Below are positions 17,049 through 24,087 of a stretch of 59,238 bases of DNA, one piece after another. The stretch is from Candidatus Rokuibacteriota bacterium (GTDB lineage: Bacteria > Methylomirabilota > Methylomirabilia > Rokubacteriales > CSP1-6). The stretch spans positions 1-59,238 of the forward strand of contig JACPCW010000112.1 in assembly GCA_016184365.1 (NCBI GenBank). The letters run 5' to 3'. Within the stretch, counting starts at the first letter, position 1; each line of letters begins with the position of its first letter. Both the position numbers and the translations under genes were made by a program. The notes below the pieces were generated by a model. It made no database searches. It worked only from the letters and a program-made list of their open reading frames with translations, and was not told where the DNA came from.

Positions 17049-17816
17049 CTAAACCGCCGTATAGCCGCCGTCGACGAGTAAGTCGGATCCGGTCATGAAG
17101 CTCGACGCGTCGCTCGCGAGGAACAGCGCCGCGCGCGCGATCTCCTCGGGCTCGCCGAGCCGCTTGACCAGCTGGAGATCGGCCATGCCCTTACGCGCAG
17201 CGTCCAGACTGCCCCACGACGCGGCGAGCCGTTCGGTGCCGATCGGGCCAGGGGAGAGCGCGTTCACGCGGATCTTGTCGGCCGCGTGATCGACCGCGAG
17301 GACCTTCGCGAGCTGGATCAGCGCGCCCTTGGTCGAGCAATACGCCGCACGCTCCGCTCGCGCGACGCGACCGAGCTGCGACGCGATCAGGATGATGCTG
17401 CCGCCGCCGCGCGTCGCGATCGCCGGGATCGCGGCCTTGCACATGAGGAACGCGCCGGTGAGATTGACGCGGATCACCCGATCCCATTCCGCTTCGTCGA
17501 GATTCGGCACCTTCACCGACCGGTCGCGGACCGCCGCCCCGAACATCAGCACATCCAGACCGCCGAAGCGGTCGCGGGCGGTCGCGACGGCGGCGCGACA
17601 CGACGCGAGGTTCGTGACGTCGAGCCCCACGGCCACCGCGCGCGCGCCGGTTTTCTCGACGGAGGTCGCGGTGACGCGCGCTCCGGCTTCGTCGATGTCG
17701 GTACAGACGACGGCCGCGCCGGCTTCCGCGAACGTGACACAGGTGGCGCGGCCGATGCCGTTGGCGGCGCCCACGACCAGGGCGACCTTTCCGCGGAGTG
17801 AATCGGTGTCGGGCAC
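17049..17816 (-). CDS. short-chain dehydrogenase/reductase (SDR)
   Basis: 255 residues, classical SDR. Cofactor motif GAANGIGRATCVTFAEAG; Asp after beta2 (CTDIDEAG) points to NAD; the NNAG equivalent is altered to FGAAV; the catalytic set is Ser in IASQLGR and Tyr/Lys in AYCSTKGALIQLAK; the tail SFMTGSDLLVDGGYTAV is complete. It oxidises or reduces an alcohol/ketone of unknown identity. GTG 17816 is preceded by AAGGAGG. It is divergent from the Sec protein at 17907. Confidence 0.9.
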   Translation of the reverse strand: MPDTDSLRGKVALVVGAANGIGRATCVTFAEAGAAVVCTDIDEAGARVTATSVEKTGARAVAVGLDVTNLASCRAAVATARDRFGGLDVLMFGAAVRDRSVKVPNLDEAEWDRVIRVNLTGAFLMCKAAIPAIATRGGGSIILIASQLGRVARAERAAYCSTKGALIQLAKVLAVDHAADKIRVNALSPGPIGTERLAASWGSLDAARKGMADLQLVKRLGEPEEIARAALFLASDASSFMTGSDLLVDGGYTAV

Positions 17817-17906
17817 GGGAGGCCTCCTTCGCGCGCCGGGCGCGGCAGGACAAGGTTACCTCGCCGTGATACGGTACGGGCGACCGACGCCCCGCGGAGG
17901 ATCTCA

Positions 17907-18794
17907 GTGACGAGCCACGTCCGCTACATCGACAAAACGCGCGAGTATTACGCCGCCGAAGGCTACAGCAAGCCGTACGCGTGGGCGCACTTCGACACGA
18001 TTCCGTTCACGCCGCTGCCGCGTCCGCTCGCGCAGTGCCGCGTCGGGCTCATCACGACGAGCGAGATGGTCGTGCGCAACGAGCCGACGCCCGACGATCT
18101 CGCGCGTGAAGTCTATTCGCTGGCCACGGACATTCCGGTCGAGCGGCTCGCGAGCCGCAAGGCCGCGTACGACCGGTACGCGACGACGCTCGAGGACATC
18201 GACGCGCACGTGCCGTTGACGCACCTGATGCAGTTCGCGTCCGAGGGCCGCATCGGGAGCCTCGCGCCGCGCTTTCACGTCGTGTACACGGAATACAGCC
18301 AGCGCAAGACCATGGAAGTCGACGCGCCGGAAATCCTGAAGCGATGTCGCGCCGACGGCGTCGAGGTGGCCGTCCTCACCGCCGTCTGACCCGTCTGCCA
18401 CCAGACCGTGAGTCTGGTTGCCCGGCGCCTCGAAGCGCACGGCATTCCCACCGTCGTCTACGGATGTGCGCGCGACATCGTGGAGCACTGCGGCGTCCCC
18501 CGCTTCCTGTTCAGCGACTTTCCGCTCGGCAGCCCGTGCGGCAAGCCGTTCGATCTCGACAATCAGCGCGCGGTCGTCGGCCAGGGCCTCGAGCTCCTGG
18601 CAACGGCGACGGCGCCCGGGACGACGGTCGTCACGCCCTATGAGTGGAGCCCGGACCCCTCGTGGAAGGACCGCGTGTTCACCAAGGAGCAACCGTTCCT
18701 CGACCCCGCGGCGACCGAGCGATGGCTTAATCGCAAGGCCGCCTACCGGCAGGCGAAGGCCGCCGGCACGAAAGGAGCCCCTGATGATCTATGA
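17907..18794 (+). CDS. selenoprotein of the glycine/sarcosine/betaine reductase B family (UxxC)
   Basis: From GTG 17907 (CGGAGG upstream) the frame reads 160 residues, then TGA 18387-18389, and goes on in frame to TGA 18792-18794, for 295 residues with Sec161. Around it stands VEVAVLTAV-U-PVCHQTVSLVARRLE, so the motif is U-x-x-C-H. The following DIVEHCGVPRFLFSDFPLG and GSPCGKPFDLDNQ are family hallmarks. A SECIS-like hairpin lies at 18397-18421. True GrdB reductively deaminates substrates with GrdA/C/D; none of those is near, so this homologue likely does another selenol redox reaction. It is followed, with overlap, by NIPSNAP. Confidence in Sec is high, function low. Confidence 0.88.
18397..18421 (+). 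promoter_or_regulatory. bacterial SECIS-like hairpin of the GrdB-like selenoprotein
   Basis: ACCAGAC pairs perfectly with GUCUGGU (7 bp) around the loop CGUGA, with a further GC/GC pair below a C-U mismatch. The loop begins 18 nt after the UGA and has G at position 2, nearly the same geometry as the Sec-peroxiredoxin hairpin. Confidence 0.8.
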
Positions 18795-19401
18795 GATTCG
18801 CACCTACCAGCTCGCCCCCGGCAGCGTGGCCGAAGTCGAGAAGCGCTTCGGCGAGGCGTACGAGTACCGCAAGAAGTACTCGGAGATCAGCGCGTTCCTC
18901 CACAGCGAGATCGGACCGCTGAACGAGATCGTCCACATCTGGGGCTATCGCGATCTCGCCGACCGCGCGCGCGTGCGCGCCGAGTCCTCGAAGGACGCGA
19001 ACTGGCCGCCGAAGATCCAGGAGTTCATCCGCGCGATGAAGTCCGAGATCGTCAACCCGTTCCCGTTCCTGCCGGACGTGACGCCGGGCAACGTGGGCCC
19101 GATCTTCGAGCTGCGCTATTACACGCTCAAGCCGGGCCAGCTGCCGGGCATGCAGAAGGGCTGGGAAGGCGCGATCCCCGAGCGCGTGAAGCTCTCACCG
19201 CTCGTCCTCGCCGGTCCGGTCGAGTTCGGACAGGCGAACGGCTTCGTCCACATCTGGGCGTACAAGAGCCTCGACCAGCGCATGCAGATTCGCGACGAGG
19301 CGCGCAAGAAGGGCGTGTGGCCGCCGCCGGGGGGCGGCGATCGACTGCTCACGCAGGAGACGAAGATCCTGCTGCCCGCGTCATGGTCGCCGCTGAAGTA
19401 G
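18784..19401 (+). CDS. NIPSNAP family protein
   Basis: 205 residues with two ferredoxin-like NIPSNAP units: MIYEIRTYQLAPGSVAEVEK with NEIVHIWGYRDLADRARVR, and FELRYYTLKPGQLPGMQKGW with NGFVHIWAYKSLDQRMQIR. NIPSNAP proteins bind small hydrophobic ligands or act in vesicle and nitrophenyl metabolism; bacterial roles are unclear. AGGAG precedes ATG 18784, and the start lies inside the last codons of the Sec protein, so they are co-translated. Confidence 0.9.
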   Translation: MIYEIRTYQLAPGSVAEVEKRFGEAYEYRKKYSEISAFLHSEIGPLNEIVHIWGYRDLADRARVRAESSKDANWPPKIQEFIRAMKSEIVNPFPFLPDVTPGNVGPIFELRYYTLKPGQLPGMQKGWEGAIPERVKLSPLVLAGPVEFGQANGFVHIWAYKSLDQRMQIRDEARKKGVWPPPGGGDRLLTQETKILLPASWSPLK

Positions 19402-19408
19402 CGCACGG

Positions 19409-20395
19409 ATGACCAAACGCGAGCGGGTCGCGGCGGCGCTGTCTGGACAAGAGGTCGACCGCGTCCCGCTCGCGTTCTGGCTGCACAACTTCGCGACGGA
19501 GAATTCGCCGCAGACGCTGGGCACCGAGACGCTTCGTCTCGCCCGGACGTTCGACTGGGACTACCTGAAGCCGCAGTCGCGCGCGCAGTGCTTCGCGGAG
19601 ATGTGGGGCTTGAAGTACCGCGCCGCCGGCGGGCGGGCGACGCCGTACGTCGTGACGCATACGCCGCTGGCCGGCGCCGCCGATCTGGCGCGGCTCGCGC
19701 CGGCGGATCCGGCGACGGACGCGCTCGGTGAACAGCTGCACGCGCTGCGCCTCATTCGCTACGGCGCCGGTCCCGATACGCCGATCATCTGGACGGTGTT
19801 CTCCCCGCTGATGGTCGTGCCGTATCTGCTGCGGGGCGGACGGGACGAGATGTTTCGCGTCATGCGGGCGACGCCGGCCGCGCTCGATCACGCGCTCGCG
19901 GCCATCACCGACACGCTCGCGGCGTACGCGACGGCCGCGCTCGCCACCGGCGCCGACGGGCTCTTCTACGCGACGAACCTCGCGACGCGCGAGCTCATGA
20001 CCGCCGAGGAATGCCGGCGTTTCCAGCGTCCGTTCGATCTCACGGTGCTCAAGGCCGTTGCCGGCGCGCCGTTCAACGTCATGCACGTGTGCGGCACGGA
20101 CGTGCTCTTCGACGAGTTCGTCGACTATCCCGTCACGGCGTTCAGCTGGGCGACGGCGCCGGGGAATCCGTCGCTGAGCGATGGCCACCGGCGCACGGGA
20201 CGCGCGGTGGTTGGCGGGCTGCCGGCGAAGCCGGTGACGAAGATGCTGACGCCGGACGCGATGGCGGAGCGCGTGCGGGCGGCGGTGCACGAGACGGGCG
20301 GCCGCTGGCATCTGGTCGGGCCCGACTGTTCGATCGATCCGGATACGCCGGACGCGGTGCTGCGCGCGGCGTCCGCCGCTCTCGCGACGCGCTGA
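19409..20395 (+). CDS. uroporphyrinogen-decarboxylase-fold protein (UroD/MtaA/CmuA type)
   Basis: 328 residues. The start KRERVAAALSGQEVDRVPLAFW and the middle segment WTVFSPLMVVPYLLRGG are typical of the UroD superfamily. Further signs are TGADGLFYATNLATRELMT and FNVMHVCGTDVLFDEFVDYP, where the HxCG motif is the zinc-binding site of MtaA-like corrinoid methyltransferases. The end HLVGPDCSIDPDTPDAVLRA also fits. It probably is a methyltransferase or heme-like decarboxylase relative, not HemE. It follows NIPSNAP by 7 nt and is intact at the 3' end, although a foreign fragment follows it. Confidence 0.82.
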   Translation: MTKRERVAAALSGQEVDRVPLAFWLHNFATENSPQTLGTETLRLARTFDWDYLKPQSRAQCFAEMWGLKYRAAGGRATPYVVTHTPLAGAADLARLAPADPATDALGEQLHALRLIRYGAGPDTPIIWTVFSPLMVVPYLLRGGRDEMFRVMRATPAALDHALAAITDTLAAYATAALATGADGLFYATNLATRELMTAEECRRFQRPFDLTVLKAVAGAPFNVMHVCGTDVLFDEFVDYPVTAFSWATAPGNPSLSDGHRRTGRAVVGGLPAKPVTKMLTPDAMAERVRAAVHETGGRWHLVGPDCSIDPDTPDAVLRAASAALATR

Positions 20396-20518
20396 CTCCA
20401 CGGGACGCTGAAGGAGTACAACAACCTCCCGATGCCGAACCAGAACCTGTCCGACGCCGAGATCCGGCAGTACCTCGCGTACTTCCGCTGGATCGACGCC
20501 CAGCCCCCGGGGCGGTGA
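20396..20518 (+). pseudogene. C-terminal relic of a c-type cytochrome
   Basis: An open frame directly after the UroD stop reads HGTLKEYNNLPMPNQNLSDA, then EIRQYLAYFRWIDAQPPGR and TGA. The MPNQNLSDAEI pattern is the Met-ligand region of a small cytochrome c domain such as those of nitrite or nitric-oxide reductases. The CxxCH heme site and the rest are missing, so only the tail of the gene remains. Downstream come DUF59, NnrS and a cupin, which fits the end of a nitrogen-oxide reductase cluster. The stop lies 9 nt before the DUF59 start. Confidence 0.7.
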
Positions 20519-20527
20519 AGGCGAGCG

Positions 20528-20830
20528 GTGCCGGACACTGACGAGATCCTCGCGGCCCTTCGTCACGTCATCGATCCCGAGATCGGGATCGATGTCGTGG
20601 AACTCGGGCTCGTGTACGAGGCGCGCAGACAGGACGGCCACGTCCACGTCGTGATGACCATGACGACGGCCGCCTGTCCCCTCGGGGAGTCGCTGACCGA
20701 GGAGGTGAAGACGATGATCCGGCAGCACGTCCCCGGCGTGACCTCGGTGTCGGTCGATCTCGTGTGGGAGCCCCCGTGGCAACCGTCGATGATGTCCGCG
20801 AGCGCTCGACAGCGACTCGGATGGAGATAG
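20528..20830 (+). CDS. MIP18/DUF59 family Fe-S assembly protein
   Basis: 100 residues. The motif LRHVIDPEIGIDVVELGLVY and TTAACPLGESLTEEV, with the conserved Cys in CPLG, are the hallmark of SufT/PaaD/MIP18 proteins that help mature iron-sulfur clusters. The end reads VDLVWEPPWQPSMMS, as expected. GTG 20528 starts it. The downstream NnrS gene starts inside its last codons. In denitrification clusters such proteins often accompany NO-reductase genes. Confidence 0.88.
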   Translation: MPDTDEILAALRHVIDPEIGIDVVELGLVYEARRQDGHVHVVMTMTTAACPLGESLTEEVKTMIRQHVPGVTSVSVDLVWEPPWQPSMMSASARQRLGWR

Positions 20831-21948
20831 TCGCGGTCGGAGCGGCGCGCGAAACGTCGGAGGTGCTGCGCACGCGGCGCCGTGCGCGCGTTCCCGTCAT
20901 GGCGCTCGGCGGTCTCGCGCTCGTCGGCGCGCTCCTCGGTGGCCTGGTGCGGATCGGGTGGGTCCTGTCGGTTCCGGCGACGCTCGTGATGTTTCACGGC
21001 CCCCTCATGAGCGCCGGATTCCTCGGCACGGTCATCGGCCTCGAGCGCGCGGTCGCGCTCGGGCGCCTCTGGGCCTACGCCGCCCCCGTCGCCAGCGGTC
21101 TGGGCGGCCTGGCGCTGCTGGTGGGCGCGCCGGGCGGAGCGTGGCTGATGATGCTCGGCAGCGCCGTCATGGTGCTCGTGTTCGCCGAGATCCTCCGGCG
21201 TCAGGCGGCGCTGTTCACCGCGGTCATGGCGCTCGGCGCCCTCTGCTGGGCGATCGGCCAGGCGCTCTGGCTCGCCGGCGAGCCGATGCATCACGTCGCG
21301 TTCTGGTGGGCCGGCTTCCTCGTCCTCACGATCGCCGGCGAGCGGCTCGAGCTGACGCGCCTTCTGCGCCTCGGCGGGCCGAGCCGCGCGGCCTTCGTCC
21401 TCGCGGTGATCGTGCTGCTCGGCGGGCTCGGCTCGATGCCGTTCACGTTCGTGGCCGGCGTGCGCATGACCGGCGTGGCGTTCGTCGCGCTGGCGCTGTG
21501 GCTCGGCCGGTTCGACATCGCACGGCGCACGATCGGGACGTCCGGGCTGCCGCGATTCATCGCCACCGCCCTGCTGTCCGGCTACGCGTGGCTCGGCGTG
21601 GCGGGACTCCTCGCGATGCGCTGGGGTGGCGTGACGGCGGGGCCCTCGTACGACGCGATGCTGCACGCCGTGTTCGTGGGATTCGTCTTCTCCATGATCT
21701 TCGGTCACGCGCCGATCATCGTTCCCGCACTGCTCGGGCGGGCCGTTCCCTACCGGCCACGGTTCTACGTCCACCTCGCCGTGCTCCACGCGTCGCTCGC
21801 CCTCCGGATCGTCGGAGATCTGGCACCGTGGCCGCCGGGACGCGAGTGGGGCGGGCTCGTGAACGCGCTCGCGATCGTGCTCTTCTTCGCCAGCACCGCG
21901 GCCGCGATGGTCCAGCGCGAGCACGGGTCTGCACAGGAGGCACCATGA
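20821..21948 (+). CDS. NnrS family membrane protein
   Basis: About 375 residues with roughly eleven to twelve hydrophobic segments (LGGLALVGALLGGLVRIGWV; VFVGFVFSMIFGHAPIIVPA; NALAIVLFFASTAAAM). Conserved points are MFHGPLMSAGFLGTVIGLER, MHHVAFWWAGFLVLTIAGER and HAVFVGFVFSMIFGHAPII, whose His residues are thought to bind metal or heme in NnrS. NnrS relieves nitrosative stress on Fe-S and other metal proteins. The start is uncertain: ATG 20821 lies inside the DUF59 stop region, and in-frame GTGs further upstream are possible. The cupin follows with an ATGA overlap. Confidence 0.85.
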   Translation: MEIVAVGAARETSEVLRTRRRARVPVMALGGLALVGALLGGLVRIGWVLSVPATLVMFHGPLMSAGFLGTVIGLERAVALGRLWAYAAPVASGLGGLALLVGAPGGAWLMMLGSAVMVLVFAEILRRQAALFTAVMALGALCWAIGQALWLAGEPMHHVAFWWAGFLVLTIAGERLELTRLLRLGGPSRAAFVLAVIVLLGGLGSMPFTFVAGVRMTGVAFVALALWLGRFDIARRTIGTSGLPRFIATALLSGYAWLGVAGLLAMRWGGVTAGPSYDAMLHAVFVGFVFSMIFGHAPIIVPALLGRAVPYRPRFYVHLAVLHASLALRIVGDLAPWPPGREWGGLVNALAIVLFFASTAAAMVQREHGSAQEAP

Positions 21949-22262
21949 CCGAGCTCCAGGGCGTCATCGCCTTGTCCGCGCTCCTCGACTACCAGGCGGG
22001 CGCCGTCGTCAGTCGCACGCTCCTCAAGAAAGAGACGGGCACCGTCACGGCGTTCGCGTTCGACGTCGGGGAGGGCCTGAGCGAGCACACCGCGCCGTTC
22101 GACGCGCTCGTCGTGCTGGTCGAGGGTGACGCCGACATCTCGATCGCCGGTAAGTCGCACCGCGTGTCGGCCGGGCACCTGCTCCATCTGCCCGCGGGTC
22201 AGCCGCATGCCGTCAAGGCGGTGACCCGGTTCAAGATGCTCCTCATCATGATCCGGGCCTGA
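21945..22262 (+). CDS. small single-domain cupin
   Basis: 105 residues of cupin fold: SRTLLKKETGTVTAFAFDVG, SEHTAPFDALVVLVEGDADI, HRVSAGHLLHLPAGQPHAVK. The metal-binding His/Glu set is partial (His in SEHTAP, His in QPHAVK), so metal binding is likely but not sure. GGAGG precedes ATG 21945, which overlaps the NnrS stop. Such cupins accompany NO/N2O genes in several bacteria; the ligand is unknown. Confidence 0.85.
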   Translation: MTELQGVIALSALLDYQAGAVVSRTLLKKETGTVTAFAFDVGEGLSEHTAPFDALVVLVEGDADISIAGKSHRVSAGHLLHLPAGQPHAVKAVTRFKMLLIMIRA

Positions 22263-22321
22263 TCCTCGCCCTGGACCGGAACCTCGCTGGGCGATCGGGT
22301 CCTTCGCATTCGGCCCGGTGA

Positions 22322-23239
22322 TCACGCACCACGGCTACGCGGTGGCCTTCGGTCCGGCTTCGCGGGCGCCAGCAGCTCCATGAACGCCCGCGCGCTCGCG
22401 CTGAGCGTGCGCGCCTCGTGGTGGATCACGTGAAAGTGCCGCTGGATCGCGACGCCTCGAACACGGAGGGTCCGAAGCCGTCCGGTCGCCACTTCGCCGC
22501 GCACGGCGTGGATCGACACGAACGCGACGCCCAACCCGGCCATCACCGCCTGCTTGATCGCCTCGGGGTGATCGAGCTCCATGGCGATGCTGAACCGCAC
22601 GTCCGCGCGCTGGAGCGCGCGCTCCGCCACCTGCCGCGTCGCCGATCCTTCTTCTCTCGTGAGCATCGGCTGCGTCGCGAGCCGTGAGGGCTCGATCGCT
22701 CGCCGCCGAGCCCACGGGTGGTCGGGAGGAACGATCAGCACCAGCTCGTCGACCAGCCCGGCGGCCAGGCAGTGCTCGCCCGGCGCGAGGCCGTGTCCGC
22801 CGACGACGCCGAGGTCGAAATCGTTGGCGCGGACCGCCTCCTCGATCGTCCGCGAGTTTCCGATCTTCAGGGTCACATCGACGCCTGGATACCGCCGGCG
22901 GAACGCTCCGATGATTCGCGGGAGGACGTAGACGCCGGGCGTCGTGCTGGCGCCGATCAGCAGGGAGCCGCGGGCGAGACCGTCCACCTCGGCCACCGCC
23001 TGACGCGCGTCACCGACGGTCGTGACGATGCGGGCCGCGTACGGTTCGAAGACCCGCCCCGCGTCCGTGAGGGTGACGGTGCGACCGCGCCGCACGAACA
23101 GCGGCGTGTCGAGCTCACGCTCGAGCTCGTGGACGTGCTCGGACAGGGTGGGCTGCGACAGGTGAATGCGCCGGGCCGCGAGGCTGAAGCTCCGCTCGCG
23201 CGCGACGGCCATGAAGACTTCGAGCTGCCTCAGCGTCAT
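22322..23239 (-). CDS. LysR-family regulator
   Basis: 305 residues. The N-terminal wHTH reads MTLRQLEVFMAVARERSFSL, then AARRIHLSQPTLSEHVHELE. The effector domain has GSLLIGASTTPGVYVLPRII and DFDLGVVGGHG. It belongs to the CysB/CbbR-like group by general form. The ATG at 23239 begins the conserved HTH. It is divergent from the Sec-MBL gene (110 bp apart) with an inverted repeat between them, so it probably controls that gene and the MFS carrier in response to a sulfur or selenium metabolite (inference). Confidence 0.92.
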   Translation of the reverse strand: MTLRQLEVFMAVARERSFSLAARRIHLSQPTLSEHVHELERELDTPLFVRRGRTVTLTDAGRVFEPYAARIVTTVGDARQAVAEVDGLARGSLLIGASTTPGVYVLPRIIGAFRRRYPGVDVTLKIGNSRTIEEAVRANDFDLGVVGGHGLAPGEHCLAAGLVDELVLIVPPDHPWARRRAIEPSRLATQPMLTREEGSATRQVAERALQRADVRFSIAMELDHPEAIKQAVMAGLGVAFVSIHAVRGEVATGRLRTLRVRGVAIQRHFHVIHHEARTLSASARAFMELLAPAKPDRRPPRSRGA

Positions 23240-23264
23240 TCGGGCTTTCCCTATCGACCCGATC

Positions 23265-23279
23265 CGAATTACGTATTCG
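23265..23279. promoter_or_regulatory. inverted repeat between LysR gene and Sec-MBL gene (possible LysR box)
   Basis: CGAAT-TACGT-ATTCG is a 5-bp perfect inverted repeat with 5-nt spacer in an AT-rich island. It lies 26 bp from the LysR start and 71 bp from the MBL start, with TATAGC just downstream as a possible -10 of the MBL promoter. Confidence 0.45.
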
Positions 23280-23349
23280 ACCCTATAGCATGTCCTCTGG
23301 TACCACAAGGGCAGCGGACGCGCGCGACGACGTCCGGGGAGGCGCCGCG

Positions 23350-24087
23350 ATGATCTTTCGGCATTTCCTGAACCCGAAGACCGGGTGCGCGAGCTACGTG
23401 TTCGGCTGAGCCGGCGCAGGGACCTGCGCTGTGGTGGATCCACAGCCGGACGTCGAGCCGTACCTCGCCGCGGCCGCGCAGACGTCGATGCGGATCACGC
23501 ACATCTTCGAGACCCACGTCCAGGCCGATCACGTGTCCGGCGCGCGGCAGCTGGCCGGCGTGACCGGCGCACCGGTGCTGTATCACCACGCGGCCGGCGT
23601 CGCCTTCCCGCACGTGCCCGTCGACGACGATGACGAGCACGAGCTCGGGAACGTCCAGGTGCAGGTGCTCCACACCCCGGGTCACACGCCCTGCAGCGTC
23701 TCGCTGCTGGTCACCGATCGGACCCGCGCGCGCGAGCCGTGGTTCGTGCTGACGGGTGACACGCTCTTCTCCGGCGGCGTGGGCCGGCCTGACCTGCTGG
23801 GCTCGGGACGCGAGCCGGCGCTCGCGGAGCAGCTTCACACGAGCGTGTTCGCGAAGCTCCTCGCCCTGCCGGACCACCTCGAGATCTATCCCGCCCACTT
23901 CGGTGGGGCCGCGTGCGGCAAGGGGCTTTCCGGCAAGCCGGCGTCGACGATCGGGTTCGAGCGGCGCTTCAACCCGGCGCTCCAGATCGCGGCGCCGGAC
24001 GACTTCGTGCGCTACGTGCTGGCCGACCTGCCGCCACAGCCGGACGTCTTCGCGGAGAACCGCCGCCGCAACCTGGCGGGCGAGTGA
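23350..24087 (+). CDS. persulfide-dioxygenase-like MBL-fold protein, TGA read as selenocysteine
   Basis: From ATG 23350 the frame reads MIFRHFLNPKTGCASYVFG, then TGA 23407-23409 as codon 20, then AGAGTCAVVDPQPDVE and onward to TGA 24085-24087, for 245 residues. The body is an MBL fold of the persulfide-dioxygenase type: HIFETHVQADHVSGARQLA, VLHTPGHTPCSVS, FVLTGDTLFSGGVGRPDLL, LEIYPAHFGGAACG. Fe ligands would be the His of ETH, the His of PGH and the Asp of TGDT. The second His of the usual H-x-H-x-D-H is Gln. Sec20 sits in the N-terminal strand where relatives carry a loop residue. A SECIS-like hairpin is at 23428-23446. MFS overlaps the end (GTGA). A nonsense mutation is the alternative. Confidence 0.82.
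23428..23446 (+). promoter_or_regulatory. bacterial SECIS-like hairpin of the Sec-MBL gene
   Basis: GCUGUGG pairs with CCACAGC (7 bp, no mismatch) around the loop UGGAU, starting 26 nt after the UGA. A competing hairpin closer to the UGA (GCGCAG/CUGCGC around GGAC) is possible; the two exclude each other. Confidence 0.65.

Noticed and set aside
12434..18389. TGA codons at 12434-12436 and 18387-18389 as true stops splitting two genes
   Set aside because: Sequence similarity goes on without a break or shift, Cys-xx-C context is conserved, and SECIS-like hairpins follow; real stops would not show all three.
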